A stretch of DNA of 64,000 nt from Pararhizobium qamdonense (lineage in GTDB: Bacteria > Pseudomonadota > Alphaproteobacteria > Rhizobiales > Rhizobiaceae): NCBI RefSeq assembly GCF_029277445.1, contig NZ_CP119570.1, positions 51,653 through 115,652 of the forward strand. Direction: 5' to 3'. Numbering within the stretch: position 1 is the first letter of the stretch; every line of letters begins with the position of its first letter. Position numbers and translations under genes: made by a program. Positions 42,319 to 53,357 of this stretch are shown here, piece after piece. A model generated the notes under the pieces. The model worked only from the letters and a program-made list of their open reading frames with translations, was not told the origin of the DNA and searched no databases.

Positions 42319-42360
42319 CCTCAAATCGAGGCAATACTTCTCCGATCGCGCCTTTCGGAG
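42319..42360 (-). promoter_or_regulatory. possible SD-sequestering hairpins in the repC leader
   Basis: On the - strand CCTC (42331-42328) can pair with the GAGG (42322-42319) that is the repC ribosome-binding site. A six-pair hairpin (42340-42345 with 42355-42360) precedes it. This resembles antisense-RNA-controlled repC leaders of repABC plasmids. Confidence 0.35.
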
Positions 42361-42468
42361 CGTTGACAGGTCAAGGAAAACATGGGAAAACCGATTCGTG
42401 GTTGAGGCAGATATGAAGTCGCCAAACTTCAAAAGCCGGTTCGGTTTTGTCTGTTCTCTCGAAATATC

Positions 42469-42508
42469 AAGACCCTGGAAGTTGATCGCTTCCGGGGTCT
42501 TCTCGTTT
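42469..42508. terminator. hairpin between repC and the small upstream gene
   Basis: Thirteen positions (42469-42481 with 42489-42501, one T-G wobble) around a seven-base loop. On the + strand TTCTCGTTTT follows. It could end a + strand antisense RNA over the repC leader or the - strand gene at 42508. Confidence 0.5.
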
Positions 42509-42708
42509 TAGCTTGCCGTTTGCTGTTCCTTTTCAAACGTCGTGCGAAGCGCTTTCGCAATCGCATCCTGCTTGGATTCAATTTGGTGCTCGGCCATAAA
42601 TCTGCTTAGGCCTTCATTATCTTCCCTGGTCAGCCAGATGGTCGCCATGGACATACCTTCACGCTTGCGCCGTTCGCGGTGCTCAGCCATTCTCATTGCC
42701 GAAGACAT
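42508..42708 (-). CDS. small RHH-like protein upstream of repC
   Basis: A 66-residue protein on the same strand as repC, possibly starting at the ATG at 42708 (GGGGAG about 10 bases upstream). The pattern MATIWLTREDNEGLSRFMAEHQIESKQDAIAKALRTTF (strand then two helices) fits a ribbon-helix-helix DNA-binding fold; a basic N-terminal tail precedes it. In repABC-like systems a small regulator next to repC could control copy number. This is an inference. The longer frame from 42894 runs over repeat sequence and is less likely. Confidence 0.5.
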   Translation of the reverse strand: MSSAMRMAEHRERRKREGMSMATIWLTREDNEGLSRFMAEHQIESKQDAIAKALRTTFEKEQQTAS

Positions 42709-42853
42709 GAAACTCGAATCTCCCCGTCGCATTACGCATAACAAGTGACACCGATTCTTCTGATTTGGCAACCCCGTGGAAATTCCTCTCGGTGCAAAAC
42801 TCGGTCCGAGTGTCGTAACACTTCTTATGGAACTTATCGGGAAGGGCTCGAAT

Positions 42854-42905
42854 CGAATCCTTGAAATTGATCCCGAGTCCTTGGTAATTAGCATCGAATC
42901 CTTGA
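42854..42905. repeat. iteron-like direct repeats
   Basis: CGAATCCTTGA at 42854-42864 and 42895-42905, with the variant CGAGTCCTTGG at 42874-42884; steps of 20 and 21 bases keep them on one face of the helix. A further exact copy lies inside repC at 41889-41899. Confidence 0.55.
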
Positions 42906-42942
42906 TTTAAGCACGGCAAAAGCAAGACTCGAAGATTTTGTT

Positions 42943-42963
42943 GATCAATCGGTATTGACTTAC
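42943..42963. promoter_or_regulatory. operator-like repeat, copy 17, at the HTH gene promoter
   Basis: GATCAATCGGTATTGACTTA plus C contains TTGACT (42955-42960), which is 18-19 bases from CTATAAC (42979-42985): an apparent promoter for the regulator, overlapped by the repeat. Confidence 0.7.
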
Positions 42964-43093
42964 CGCCCAAAATTTCGCCTATAACAAATCACTGCATCCC
43001 AATACCGATTTGCTATTCATCACAGTAGAAAACAAGAAAACGCTGTTAGTGACAAAGCAAACAAGGTGTTAAGGAAGAAAGGTTCTAAATTTA

Positions 43094-43495
43094 ATGTCAA
43101 CTACATACGTTCGCCCCTACGCTGACACGAAGGTTGTGCGTTTTCTTGATAAGTATATCGACACGAAGGTCAACAAGTCTCACCGCGAAATCGCGCAGGC
43201 TGCTGGTTGGTCACAGTCGAACATGATCACGATGATCAAGAAGGGCGACGCCAAACTGCCTCTCGATCGCGTTCCAGGTCTTGCTCGTGCTATCGGCGTC
43301 GATCCGATGTTCCTCTTCCGGCTTGCGCTTGAGCAGCACATGCCGGACGACAAGGAATCGGCACGGATGCTCGAATTCATCTGCACGCCGAACGAGGTAG
43401 AAATCCTCGGCGCCATTCGCGAGGCGACCAACAATGGCGATCCGAAGATTTCCGATGCGCAGCGCGTTGCGATCGCGGAACTCCTCGCCTCGTAA
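43094..43495 (+). CDS. HTH regulator, candidate repressor
   Basis: A 133-residue protein with an XRE-type helix-turn-helix at about residues 27-70 (SHREIAQAAGWSQSNMITMIKKGDAKLPLDRVPGLARAIGVDP, the classic A-x-x-x-G-x-S-x-x-x-I spacing). The C-terminal half is helical and may mediate dimerisation. Its promoter has repeat copy 17, so it may control itself. It is followed by a strong terminator and is a single-gene unit. It is the best candidate for binding the dispersed repeats, which is an inference. Confidence 0.85.
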   Translation: MSTTYVRPYADTKVVRFLDKYIDTKVNKSHREIAQAAGWSQSNMITMIKKGDAKLPLDRVPGLARAIGVDPMFLFRLALEQHMPDDKESARMLEFICTPNEVEILGAIREATNNGDPKISDAQRVAIAELLAS

Positions 43496-43516
43496 ACAAT
43501 CCAAGACAATCGTGCG

Positions 43517-43551
43517 GCGACCCGGATTAGGCACCGGGTCGCTTTATTTTT
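43517..43551 (+). terminator. intrinsic terminator after the HTH gene
   Basis: GCGACCCGG (43517-43525) pairs with CCGGGTCGC (43534-43542) around eight bases, then a T-rich tail. Confidence 0.9.
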
Positions 43552-43563
43552 CTCCATCACCAT

Positions 43564-43582
43564 CAGTCAATATTGACTGACT
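43564..43582. promoter_or_regulatory. operator-like repeat, copy 18
   Basis: The perfect palindrome CAGTCAATATTGACTG (43564-43579) lies after the terminator, 30 bases before the next ATG. Confidence 0.8.
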
Positions 43583-43608
43583 GGAAATGACGTGACAAAG
43601 GACAGATC

Positions 43609-43839
43609 ATGCAGAATAACGAGCGCACACTTCCAAAGACCGCCCTCAACAGCATCGAGGAGATCCCGTTTGACCTCGCGTGGGTCGAGGGCGCGAAATT
43701 GGAAAACAGCGTGCGCACAGACAGGGCCGGCGCGACCATTTTCTCAGGCAAGCATCCGGAACACGGCAATATCCACATCATCATCCCGTCTTTCGGCGAA
43801 GGGCTCCTTCTCTTCCCGTTTGTAGTCCAAGATTTCTAA
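43609..43839 (+). CDS. small protein of unknown function
   Basis: A 76-residue protein at the head of the CobT/CobS operon, with its own repeat copy upstream and AAGGA before the ATG. The sequence is beta-rich (IHIIIPSFGEGLLLFPFVVQDF) with no recognised family. A second copy of the repeat separates it from the CobT-like gene. Confidence 0.6.
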   Translation: MQNNERTLPKTALNSIEEIPFDLAWVEGAKLENSVRTDRAGATIFSGKHPEHGNIHIIIPSFGEGLLLFPFVVQDF

Positions 43840-43849
43840 TGCGATAACT

Positions 43850-43870
43850 AGTCAATCAAAGTTGACTTAA
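43850..43870. promoter_or_regulatory. operator-like repeat, copy 19
   Basis: AGTCAATCAAAGTTGACTTA plus A, 12 bases before the CobT-like ATG and just upstream of its CGGAG. Confidence 0.75.
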
Positions 43871-43881
43871 CGGAGTGCGAC

Positions 43882-46362
43882 ATGAACAACGACATTGTGA
43901 TCCTGCGCGAAGCGATCAAAAAGATCATCCCGATGCTAGCTGGCAAAGGCCTGATCGTCACGCAAATGGGCACACAAGCGTATGTTCAGCCGCACCCCGT
44001 TACGGGTCTTCCGCATCGCGTAAACATTCCTCTGCTGCCTGATAACGCAGATCCGGCGTTCGTCGTCGCGATCCAGGGCTTTATCGACCATGAGGTCGCG
44101 CATGTGCTCTTCACCGACTTCCGCTACAAGGCGCGCGAGAAGTCCAAGCGCTTGCATAATCTCCACAACATCATTGAAGATACGATGATCGAGCGGCTGA
44201 TGGGCGAAGATTTCCCCGGTTCCAAGCGCAACATCGCTCGCCTGGCCGAATACTTCCTCAAGAACGTCACCGACGTTGCAATCAAAGACGCCAAGTCGAA
44301 GCAAGACGAGTTCAGCTACCTGCTTGTTCCGCTGACGCGCGCCCTCGCCGGCCATCAGGTCTTTCAGAACTGGATGGACGATCACAATTACTGGGAGCAT
44401 GAGCTCGTCAATGCGTTCATGGATCGCTTCAGCCAGGCGTCGAAAAACAAGATGCCGCTCCTGCGCACAACCGAAGAGACCTACGAGATCGCGCTCGAGG
44501 TCGAAGCCATTCTCTATCCGCCACCGCCGCCCGCCCCGCCGCAGCCAGAGCCGCAGGAAGAGGAGCAGGACGATCAGTCCCAGGGCGACGGTTCCGACGA
44601 CGAGCAGGAACCTTCCGAAGGCGAAGACGACAAGGATCATTCTGACGAAGAACAGTCGGGTGACGGCGAAGGCAAAGGTGAGCGCGAACACACCCAAGAC
44701 AACGACAAGGCGTCGGGCGGTGAAGGCGAGAGCGACGAAGAGGAGAAGGAAGACGATGCCGGCGACGGTGAAAACGAAGGTTCCGGCGAAGGCGAAGAAA
44801 AAGCCGACGAGGAAGATGGCAACGACGCTGCAGACGACAGCGATGGATCAAGCGATGCTGATTCGGATGAGGAAGGTGACGCCGGCGCAGGTGACGGCGA
44901 GCCCGACGAAAAGAACGGCGAGACTGACGATGCCGATGATCAGAATGGTTCCGGCCAGTCAGCCGAGAATGACGATGACGGAGACGCGCCAGAGAACGCT
45001 GATGCTTCTGCAGGTGAAGATCCTGCGCCGGACGCTTCTGACGAAGACGGCAACGATGATGAATCAAGTCCGCAAAGCGGCGATCAGGGCGAAGCCGATC
45101 AGTCCGAGGCTGATGCTGACGAAGACGCCGATGACGAATGCCCTGGCGAAGGTAGCGACGATGCTGCCGAGAGTGATGAAGCCGACGAAGGTGAAGAGGC
45201 GGGCGGAAAACCCGATCTGAGCAACGTCGCGATCGAGGACGCTGGCGACGAGAACAACGACGAAGACGATAAGGACAGCGCCGAAGCGACCGAGGAAGAA
45301 AACGACCTCGAGGTCGCTGGTATTGGCTACGACAAGGAGCAGAACCCCTTCTCCGAAATGACCGAAGAGGATCTCGAGGAAAAGGATCTCTCTTCGGCCT
45401 TGGTCAAGATCATCGTCAAGGAAGCGATCCAGGCGTGCCGTGCTGCCGACTATACGGTCTTCACTCGCGAATACGACGTTATCAAGCCGGTCGATGTTCC
45501 GGAGAACTTCAACAGCAGGCACATCGTCGAGCTGGAAGATCAGACCCGCGCGCTAACCGGCGTTATGCAGAAAGACATTGAGCGGATGATGGCCGCCCAG
45601 TCCCGCGTCTTCAATGTTGCCGGGCAGCGTTCCGGCAAGCTGAACAGCGCTGGCCTGCACCGGCTCACAGCGGGCGACCCGCGCGTGTTCTCGCGTCGTG
45701 AAGAGATCCGCGCCAAAGATACAGCCGTTGCGCTCCTGAGTGACTGCTCGGGCTCCATGAAGGGTGCGCCGATGGCAACTGCGTTGTCAGCGTCCTATGC
45801 CCTCGCCCAGGTTCTCGAGCGCTGCAATATCCCGGCTGAGTGCATGGGCTTTACGACCGCAGCGATGTGGGGTCACGGTGGCGTGCTGTCAGAGACGCAG
45901 ATCCAGCAATTCAACGATGATATTGCCCTTGAGCGCAGTAAGTCCGGCGTCAACTTTAGCCGACTCTATCCGATCTACATGCCGATCTTCAAGGAGTTCA
46001 ACGAGCGCATCAATGCCGAGGTGAAGAAGCGGTTTGCCTATCAGCGCAAGGTCCAGCCACACATGGGCGGCAACATCGACGGCGAGTCCCTCGAATACGC
46101 TGCGATGCGTCTTGCCAGGCGCAAGGAAAAACGCAAGGTCATCATCGTTCTCTCTGACGGCTTCCCCGCGGGCGCCGACGGTGACGATGAGCACCTGAAA
46201 TACATGGTCGGCAAGCTGACAAACCTTGGCTTCGATCTAGTCGGCATCGGTATCAAGTCGAATGCGGTCGAGCGATTCTACGATAACAGCCTGGTTCTCA
46301 ACTCGGTCGAGGAGCTGCCGAAGGCCGTGATGGGCGAACTCAAAAAAATCCTGATGAAATGA
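43882..46362 (+). CDS. CobT-like VWA protein with HExxH motif and acidic middle
   Basis: An 826-residue protein. Residues 1-220 hold a folded domain with HEVAH (H70, E71, H74), a zinc-metalloprotease signature. Residues about 223-477 are a very acidic low-complexity stretch of Glu, Asp and Gly. The C-terminal third is a von Willebrand A domain with MIDAS DCSGS (D621, S623, S625) and a final Asp in VVLSDGFP. In CobNST the CobT VWA works with CobS ATPase to insert cobalt; phage pairs are thought to be remodelling machines. No CobN is present here. Confidence 0.85.
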   Translation: MNNDIVILREAIKKIIPMLAGKGLIVTQMGTQAYVQPHPVTGLPHRVNIPLLPDNADPAFVVAIQGFIDHEVAHVLFTDFRYKAREKSKRLHNLHNIIEDTMIERLMGEDFPGSKRNIARLAEYFLKNVTDVAIKDAKSKQDEFSYLLVPLTRALAGHQVFQNWMDDHNYWEHELVNAFMDRFSQASKNKMPLLRTTEETYEIALEVEAILYPPPPPAPPQPEPQEEEQDDQSQGDGSDDEQEPSEGEDDKDHSDEEQSGDGEGKGEREHTQDNDKASGGEGESDEEEKEDDAGDGENEGSGEGEEKADEEDGNDAADDSDGSSDADSDEEGDAGAGDGEPDEKNGETDDADDQNGSGQSAENDDDGDAPENADASAGEDPAPDASDEDGNDDESSPQSGDQGEADQSEADADEDADDECPGEGSDDAAESDEADEGEEAGGKPDLSNVAIEDAGDENNDEDDKDSAEATEEENDLEVAGIGYDKEQNPFSEMTEEDLEEKDLSSALVKIIVKEAIQACRAADYTVFTREYDVIKPVDVPENFNSRHIVELEDQTRALTGVMQKDIERMMAAQSRVFNVAGQRSGKLNSAGLHRLTAGDPRVFSRREEIRAKDTAVALLSDCSGSMKGAPMATALSASYALAQVLERCNIPAECMGFTTAAMWGHGGVLSETQIQQFNDDIALERSKSGVNFSRLYPIYMPIFKEFNERINAEVKKRFAYQRKVQPHMGGNIDGESLEYAAMRLARRKEKRKVIIVLSDGFPAGADGDDEHLKYMVGKLTNLGFDLVGIGIKSNAVERFYDNSLVLNSVEELPKAVMGELKKILMK

Positions 46363-46382
46363 GGTAGGGAACAGCGCGCGGT

Positions 46383-46398
46383 CAGTAAATATTGATTG
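46383..46398. promoter_or_regulatory. operator-like repeat, copy 20
   Basis: CAGTAAATATTGATTG, followed by the string CGTCCC also seen after copy 24. It is the upstream member of the pair before the CobS-like gene; TTGCGT (46396-46401) may be a -35, but its -10 is weak. Confidence 0.75.
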
Positions 46399-46419
46399 CG
46401 TCCCATCTCTGCGCTTGTT

Positions 46420-46440
46420 AGTAAGTAAACATTGATTGAG
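46420..46440. promoter_or_regulatory. operator-like repeat, copy 21
   Basis: AGTAAGTAAACATTGATTGA plus G, the downstream member of the pair before the CobS-like gene. Confidence 0.75.
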
Positions 46441-46480
46441 CAAAGCGACAAAGAGCGCTTACCTTGAAACGGAGACAAGC

Positions 46481-47713
46481 ATGACGACTGAAAACGACGA
46501 CATGATCACCTGCGCCATCGACGGCGGCAAATGTCACTCGATCCGCATCTACCTGCGCGAAAACTACCCCGATTGGACGGTCGATAAATACAAGGTCGAG
46601 CATCCAGGTCAGCCGCTCTTGTCTGAGACCGGCAGGCGCGCAGCCCTGAAGGCAAAAGCCGCGCAGGAGCGCAAGGCGGCAGGGTCAACCGCTCTCAACG
46701 CTAATCAGCCATTCGCCTTTGCAGAGCGCTCTCTCGCCGAGCTGTTCGGACTCGATCCATCGACCGCGCTCAGCTCGACCAACAACCCGATCATGCTGCG
46801 TTGCCTTTCCGAGCATCACATCGAGGCCGAGGCCTATATCTCCCAAGCCGACCCCGAATATGTCTTCGATATCGACCTCGTGAAAACTGTGTGCCTGGGC
46901 TTCGAGCTCGCCATGAACACCTACCTCTGGGGCTATCACGGCACAGGCAAGACGACTGTCCTCGAGCAGTGTGCCGCGCGCACCGGTCGCCCTTTCTTGC
47001 GCGTTCAGCACACCGGCAATACCGAAGAGGCGCATATTCTCGGACAGTATGTCGTAAGAACCGTCATGGTTGACGTCAAGGAAATCGGCCCCGAAGGTCA
47101 GTGGCACATCGTTCAGCGGCCGCAGACTGTCACCGAGTTCCAATACGGCCCGCTCGCAATGGCGATGAAATACGGCATGGTCTACTGCGCCGACGAATAC
47201 GACTTCGCAATGCCTTCCGTGATCGCGCTCTACCAGCCGGTGCTCGAAGGTAAGCCGCTCGTCATCAAGGATGCGCCCATCGATCAGCGCGTCATTCATC
47301 CGCATCCTGACTTCCGTTTCGTTGCGACCGGCAACACCAACGGCGTCGGCGACGAGACTGGTCTCTATCAAGGCACGATGATCCAGAACGCTGCGTCCTA
47401 CTCGCGCTTCCACATCACGAAGGAAGTCAAATACATGGATCCGAAGCAGGAAAGCCTGGTGCTGCGCTCGAAGGCCGGTCTTGGCAAGCCTGACGCTGAC
47501 AAGTTCGTCAAGGTCGCGAACGCCATCCGCGAAAGCTTCTCGAAGGGCGAAATGTCGATGACGATCTCGCCGCGTGAGCTGATCAGCGCGTCCACGCTGA
47601 CGATCGTGTTCGGAAACAACCCGCACCTGGGCTTCCGCCTCGCATTCATCAACCGCTGCTCACGCATCGACCAGGTTACTGTCGAGCAGGTCGTTCAGAG
47701 GTATTTCGCCTAA
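46481..47713 (+). CDS. CobS-like AAA+ ATPase
   Basis: A 410-residue ATPase from the ATG at 46481 (GGAGACAAGC upstream); the frame open from 46436 runs through repeat sequence. The N-terminal region (PEYVFDIDLVKTVCLGFELAMNTYLWGYHGTGKTT) contains Walker A GYHGTGKT at about residues 160-167, Walker B YCADEYDFA at about 233-241 and sensor FVATGNTNG. This is the MoxR/CobS branch, which pairs with VWA proteins such as the one just upstream. It overlaps the sigma-like gene by one base. Confidence 0.9.
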   Translation: MTTENDDMITCAIDGGKCHSIRIYLRENYPDWTVDKYKVEHPGQPLLSETGRRAALKAKAAQERKAAGSTALNANQPFAFAERSLAELFGLDPSTALSSTNNPIMLRCLSEHHIEAEAYISQADPEYVFDIDLVKTVCLGFELAMNTYLWGYHGTGKTTVLEQCAARTGRPFLRVQHTGNTEEAHILGQYVVRTVMVDVKEIGPEGQWHIVQRPQTVTEFQYGPLAMAMKYGMVYCADEYDFAMPSVIALYQPVLEGKPLVIKDAPIDQRVIHPHPDFRFVATGNTNGVGDETGLYQGTMIQNAASYSRFHITKEVKYMDPKQESLVLRSKAGLGKPDADKFVKVANAIRESFSKGEMSMTISPRELISASTLTIVFGNNPHLGFRLAFINRCSRIDQVTVEQVVQRYFA

Positions 47714-48348
47714 TGATCGACTACAAGGAAAGCGTCGAGCTGATCCGGCGTATGTCCTGGTCAATCGCCAGAAAGCTTCATGGCGCCGGCGCAACATCGC
47801 TGAGCCATGAGGACGTCGAACAAGAGCTCTGGATCGTTTGGTGCCGCGCACGCGATACCTTCGATCCAACACTTGGCGTGCCCTTCAAGGCCTATCTCAT
47901 TGAAGGCGTTCGTCGCTCAAAGCTTGGCATTAATCGCCTGGTGTTCAAGCGCATCGGCGAGGAGCGCGCTCAAAGGCTCGATGCGCCCATCGGTAATGAC
48001 GACGAGAGCGGCGCAACGATGCTCGACCTGCTGCAGTCGGACGATCCTACGCCCGACGCGCGCATGGACGAGCTGACGCACTATGCCTGGGCGCTTTCCA
48101 AACTGAGCAAGCGATCCGCACTGTTCCTCAAGCTGCTCTACGAACAGCCGCCTGAGCTGCTGGATCAGATGCTTTGCCTGAAAGCGCGCGCCGAATACGC
48201 CAAGCAGATCGGCGCGCAGAACATTTTGATCAGCCAGATCACGACGGCGTTCGTGTTTCGCCTCATGGATGCTGATCGCCCGGAACGCACGAAGATCCTC
48301 GCAGAGCTGCGCAAGCTTTCCGAGAAGGTTCAAAGGATTGCTGCATGA
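47713..48348 (+). CDS. sigma-70 region 2-like factor
   Basis: A 211-residue protein. Residues about 20-65 resemble sigma-70 region 2: SLSHEDVEQELWIVWCRARDTFDPTLGVPFKAYLIEGVRR, with the E-D-V-x-Q-E and F-x-x-Y-L blocks and following Arg residues. Region 4 is not clear (KLSKRSALFLKLLYEQPP may be a remnant). It could redirect host polymerase or act as an anti-sigma-like decoy. It lies at the end of the CobT/CobS operon and is coupled to the next gene by four bases. Confidence 0.7.
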   Translation: MIDYKESVELIRRMSWSIARKLHGAGATSLSHEDVEQELWIVWCRARDTFDPTLGVPFKAYLIEGVRRSKLGINRLVFKRIGEERAQRLDAPIGNDDESGATMLDLLQSDDPTPDARMDELTHYAWALSKLSKRSALFLKLLYEQPPELLDQMLCLKARAEYAKQIGAQNILISQITTAFVFRLMDADRPERTKILAELRKLSEKVQRIAA

Positions 48349-48875
48349 CTGCCCTCATCCCTCCTTTCGCGCCTGGCTGCTACGGCTCTGCTCTTGCTTT
48401 TGAAGAGACAGCGCCGGTATGCGCAGTGTGCAAGTTCGCCGAGACCTGCCGGCCGCTGCATCTGAGCAATCTCCAAATCCTGCGTGAGCGCGTTGGCGTG
48501 AAGGGCAAGGGCTCGAAGACTGCCAAGAACCCTTTGGCGAGCGAGAAGCCACCGGCGAGTCCCGCAGAGCTGACCGTGCCCAAAAAGGTCCAGGCGCTCG
48601 TTGAAAAGCTCGACAGCTCCAACCTGTGCGTGACCGAAAACTTCGCCAAAGGCGTCAATCCGTTCACAGCGTCGGCGAATTTTCTAAGGATCGCCGGTCA
48701 TCTGCTCCTGAAGCTCAATAAGCCGCTCGATCGGCAGACCCTCGCCTATGCGTTTACGGCTAAGCTCGGCTGGACCGAAGGCACGGCTGATAGCCATGCG
48801 CGCATGACGCTTCAGGCGCTCACCCACATTGGCGCCGTCAACAGCATCGACGGCGCAGTCACACTGAGGAGATAA
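48345..48875 (+). CDS. protein with N-terminal cysteine cluster
   Basis: A 176-residue protein. The first 35 residues have four cysteines spaced C-x14-C-x2-C-x5-C (C12, C27, C30, C36), a possible iron-sulfur or zinc site similar to clusters in polymerase-associated factors. The C-terminal half is helical with repeated Leu/Ala. The gene overlaps the sigma-like gene and ends two bases before dnaE, so it is probably cotranscribed with dnaE. I do not recognise a family. Confidence 0.6.
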   Translation: MTALIPPFAPGCYGSALAFEETAPVCAVCKFAETCRPLHLSNLQILRERVGVKGKGSKTAKNPLASEKPPASPAELTVPKKVQALVEKLDSSNLCVTENFAKGVNPFTASANFLRIAGHLLLKLNKPLDRQTLAYAFTAKLGWTEGTADSHARMTLQALTHIGAVNSIDGAVTLRR

Positions 48876-48877
48876 CT

Positions 48878-52291
<3,414 letters not shown>

Positions 52292-52350
52292 CCACCCGCA
52301 ACCCGCGTGCAGACACGCTAATCTATGACTTCAGATCAGAGGAAACGATC

Positions 52351-52893
52351 ATGAGTGATGATACCGAAGCTGAGAAAAAGGCGCACAACAAGATCACGGT
52401 GCGCAACTACGTTGACAGCGCCCAACTGAAAAAGGACGTCGGCTACACGCTGGTCGATATCTCCGGCGCCCAGGCTGAGCAGGCGCAATTGTTCGTCCAT
52501 TACGGCACGCTGCACGCAAAAGCCGCGCGCCAGGTGGATAATATTAAGCTCCTGCTCGAGAATACCGAGGCGGCAGTTTACCGCGTTCTGCGCGACAAGA
52601 TGGTTGCAGCAGGTGAGAAAATCACGGAAGCTCTGCTCGACAAGATGGTGACGCGCCATGAACGTGTCACGGGTGTCAAAAAGGCGCTCAATGAGGCCAA
52701 GCAGATCGAGGCGGTTGCAAAGATCGCGGTCGAGGGGTTCCGGCATCGCAAAGACATGCTCGTTCAGCATGGTGCCACCGAACGCGAAGAGATGAAGGGC
52801 GAGCTCGTCACCAAGCTGCGCAACAGCCGAGAGGAAGATATCAACAGCCTCAAGGAGAGCTATCTCAAGCGCGCTCAGCAAAACGCCGCGTAA
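52351..52893 (+). CDS. helical protein, possible recombination mediator
   Basis: A 180-residue all-helical protein. The pattern (YGTLHAKAARQVDNIKLLLENTEAAVYRVLRDKMVAAGEKITEALLDKMV, then FRHRKDMLVQHGATEREEMKG) has two helices of hydrophobic heptads with conserved charged ends. Such helical proteins are placed near RecA and helicase genes in many phages and may act as mediators in the style of UvsY; that is an inference. It lies between the polymerase and SSB genes. Confidence 0.45.
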   Translation: MSDDTEAEKKAHNKITVRNYVDSAQLKKDVGYTLVDISGAQAEQAQLFVHYGTLHAKAARQVDNIKLLLENTEAAVYRVLRDKMVAAGEKITEALLDKMVTRHERVTGVKKALNEAKQIEAVAKIAVEGFRHRKDMLVQHGATEREEMKGELVTKLRNSREEDINSLKESYLKRAQQNAA

Positions 52894-52929
52894 ATATTTC
52901 GAAATCCGATCAATTTCTGTCTATCTAGC

Positions 52930-52951
52930 AGTCAGTCAATATTGACTGACT
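52930..52951. promoter_or_regulatory. operator-like repeat, copy 22
   Basis: A perfect 22-base palindrome containing GTCAGTCAATATTGACTGAC, 22 bases before the next ATG. It is the most symmetric copy in the window. Confidence 0.85.
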
Positions 52952-52972
52952 AAAAACCCGGAGCACTCCCAC

Positions 52973-53221
52973 ATGAAGAACGTCATTGCATTCCTTCTCG
53001 CCCTTCGTGCCCTGATCGGCAAGGAAGAGTCCGTGGACTCGATCATGAAGCCGATCACGAAGATCGCCAACAAGCTCGAACGCCACGAGGCACGCCAGAA
53101 GGAGACCGTGAAAGCCAAGCGCGAAGCCGCTGAGCAGGCCGTCAAGGACGCCGACGCCGCAGCCGTTGCTGCATCCCAGGCCGCTGCCAAGCGGGACAAG
53201 ATGCTGGCCGCATTCGCTTAA
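52973..53221 (+). CDS. small helical protein of unknown function
   Basis: An 82-residue protein with a mildly hydrophobic start (MKNVIAFLLALRALIGKEESV) and a long Ala/Lys/Glu helix (LERHEARQKETVKAKREAAEQAVKDADAAAVAASQAAAK) likely to form a coiled coil. It is cut off from the SSB gene by a 136-base gap that holds part of the second palindrome family. Confidence 0.55.
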   Translation: MKNVIAFLLALRALIGKEESVDSIMKPITKIANKLERHEARQKETVKAKREAAEQAVKDADAAAVAASQAAAKRDKMLAAFA

Positions 53222-53272
53222 AAAATCCGCAAGATTTTTCACGCAACCCGACCGCAATCTGTCTATTCTATC

Positions 53273-53303
53273 TTTAGCGATTTAGCGAAATAGCTATTTA
53301 GCA
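53273..53303. promoter_or_regulatory. GCTATTTCGC-family repeat upstream of the SSB gene
   Basis: TTTAGCGATTTAGCGAAATA followed by GCTATTTAGC; contains the palindrome AAATAGCTATTT and several GCGAAATAGC-like half-sites. A TCTATTCTATC string just upstream may be a -10. Confidence 0.55.
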
Positions 53304-53357
53304 AGCACGAAAAGACAAAGCTCACAACCTACCAGCCTACGAAAAGGAAAAATCGAT

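Noticed and set aside
42840..42870. A string resembling the T-loop of a tRNA (CTCGAATCGAATCC)
   Set aside because: No acceptor, D or anticodon arms can be paired around it; the similarity comes from the iteron sequence.
42683..42970. A 95-residue - strand frame upstream of repC
   Set aside because: It runs through iteron-like repeats and the regulator promoter and shows no fold-like pattern; the region is better explained as control DNA.
43936..44697. Long antisense frames over the CobT-like gene
   Set aside because: They lie opposite a gene with clear domains and arise from its GC-rich, acidic codons.
46685..47626. A 313-residue - strand frame over the CobS-like gene
   Set aside because: Shadow of a well-supported AAA+ ATPase.
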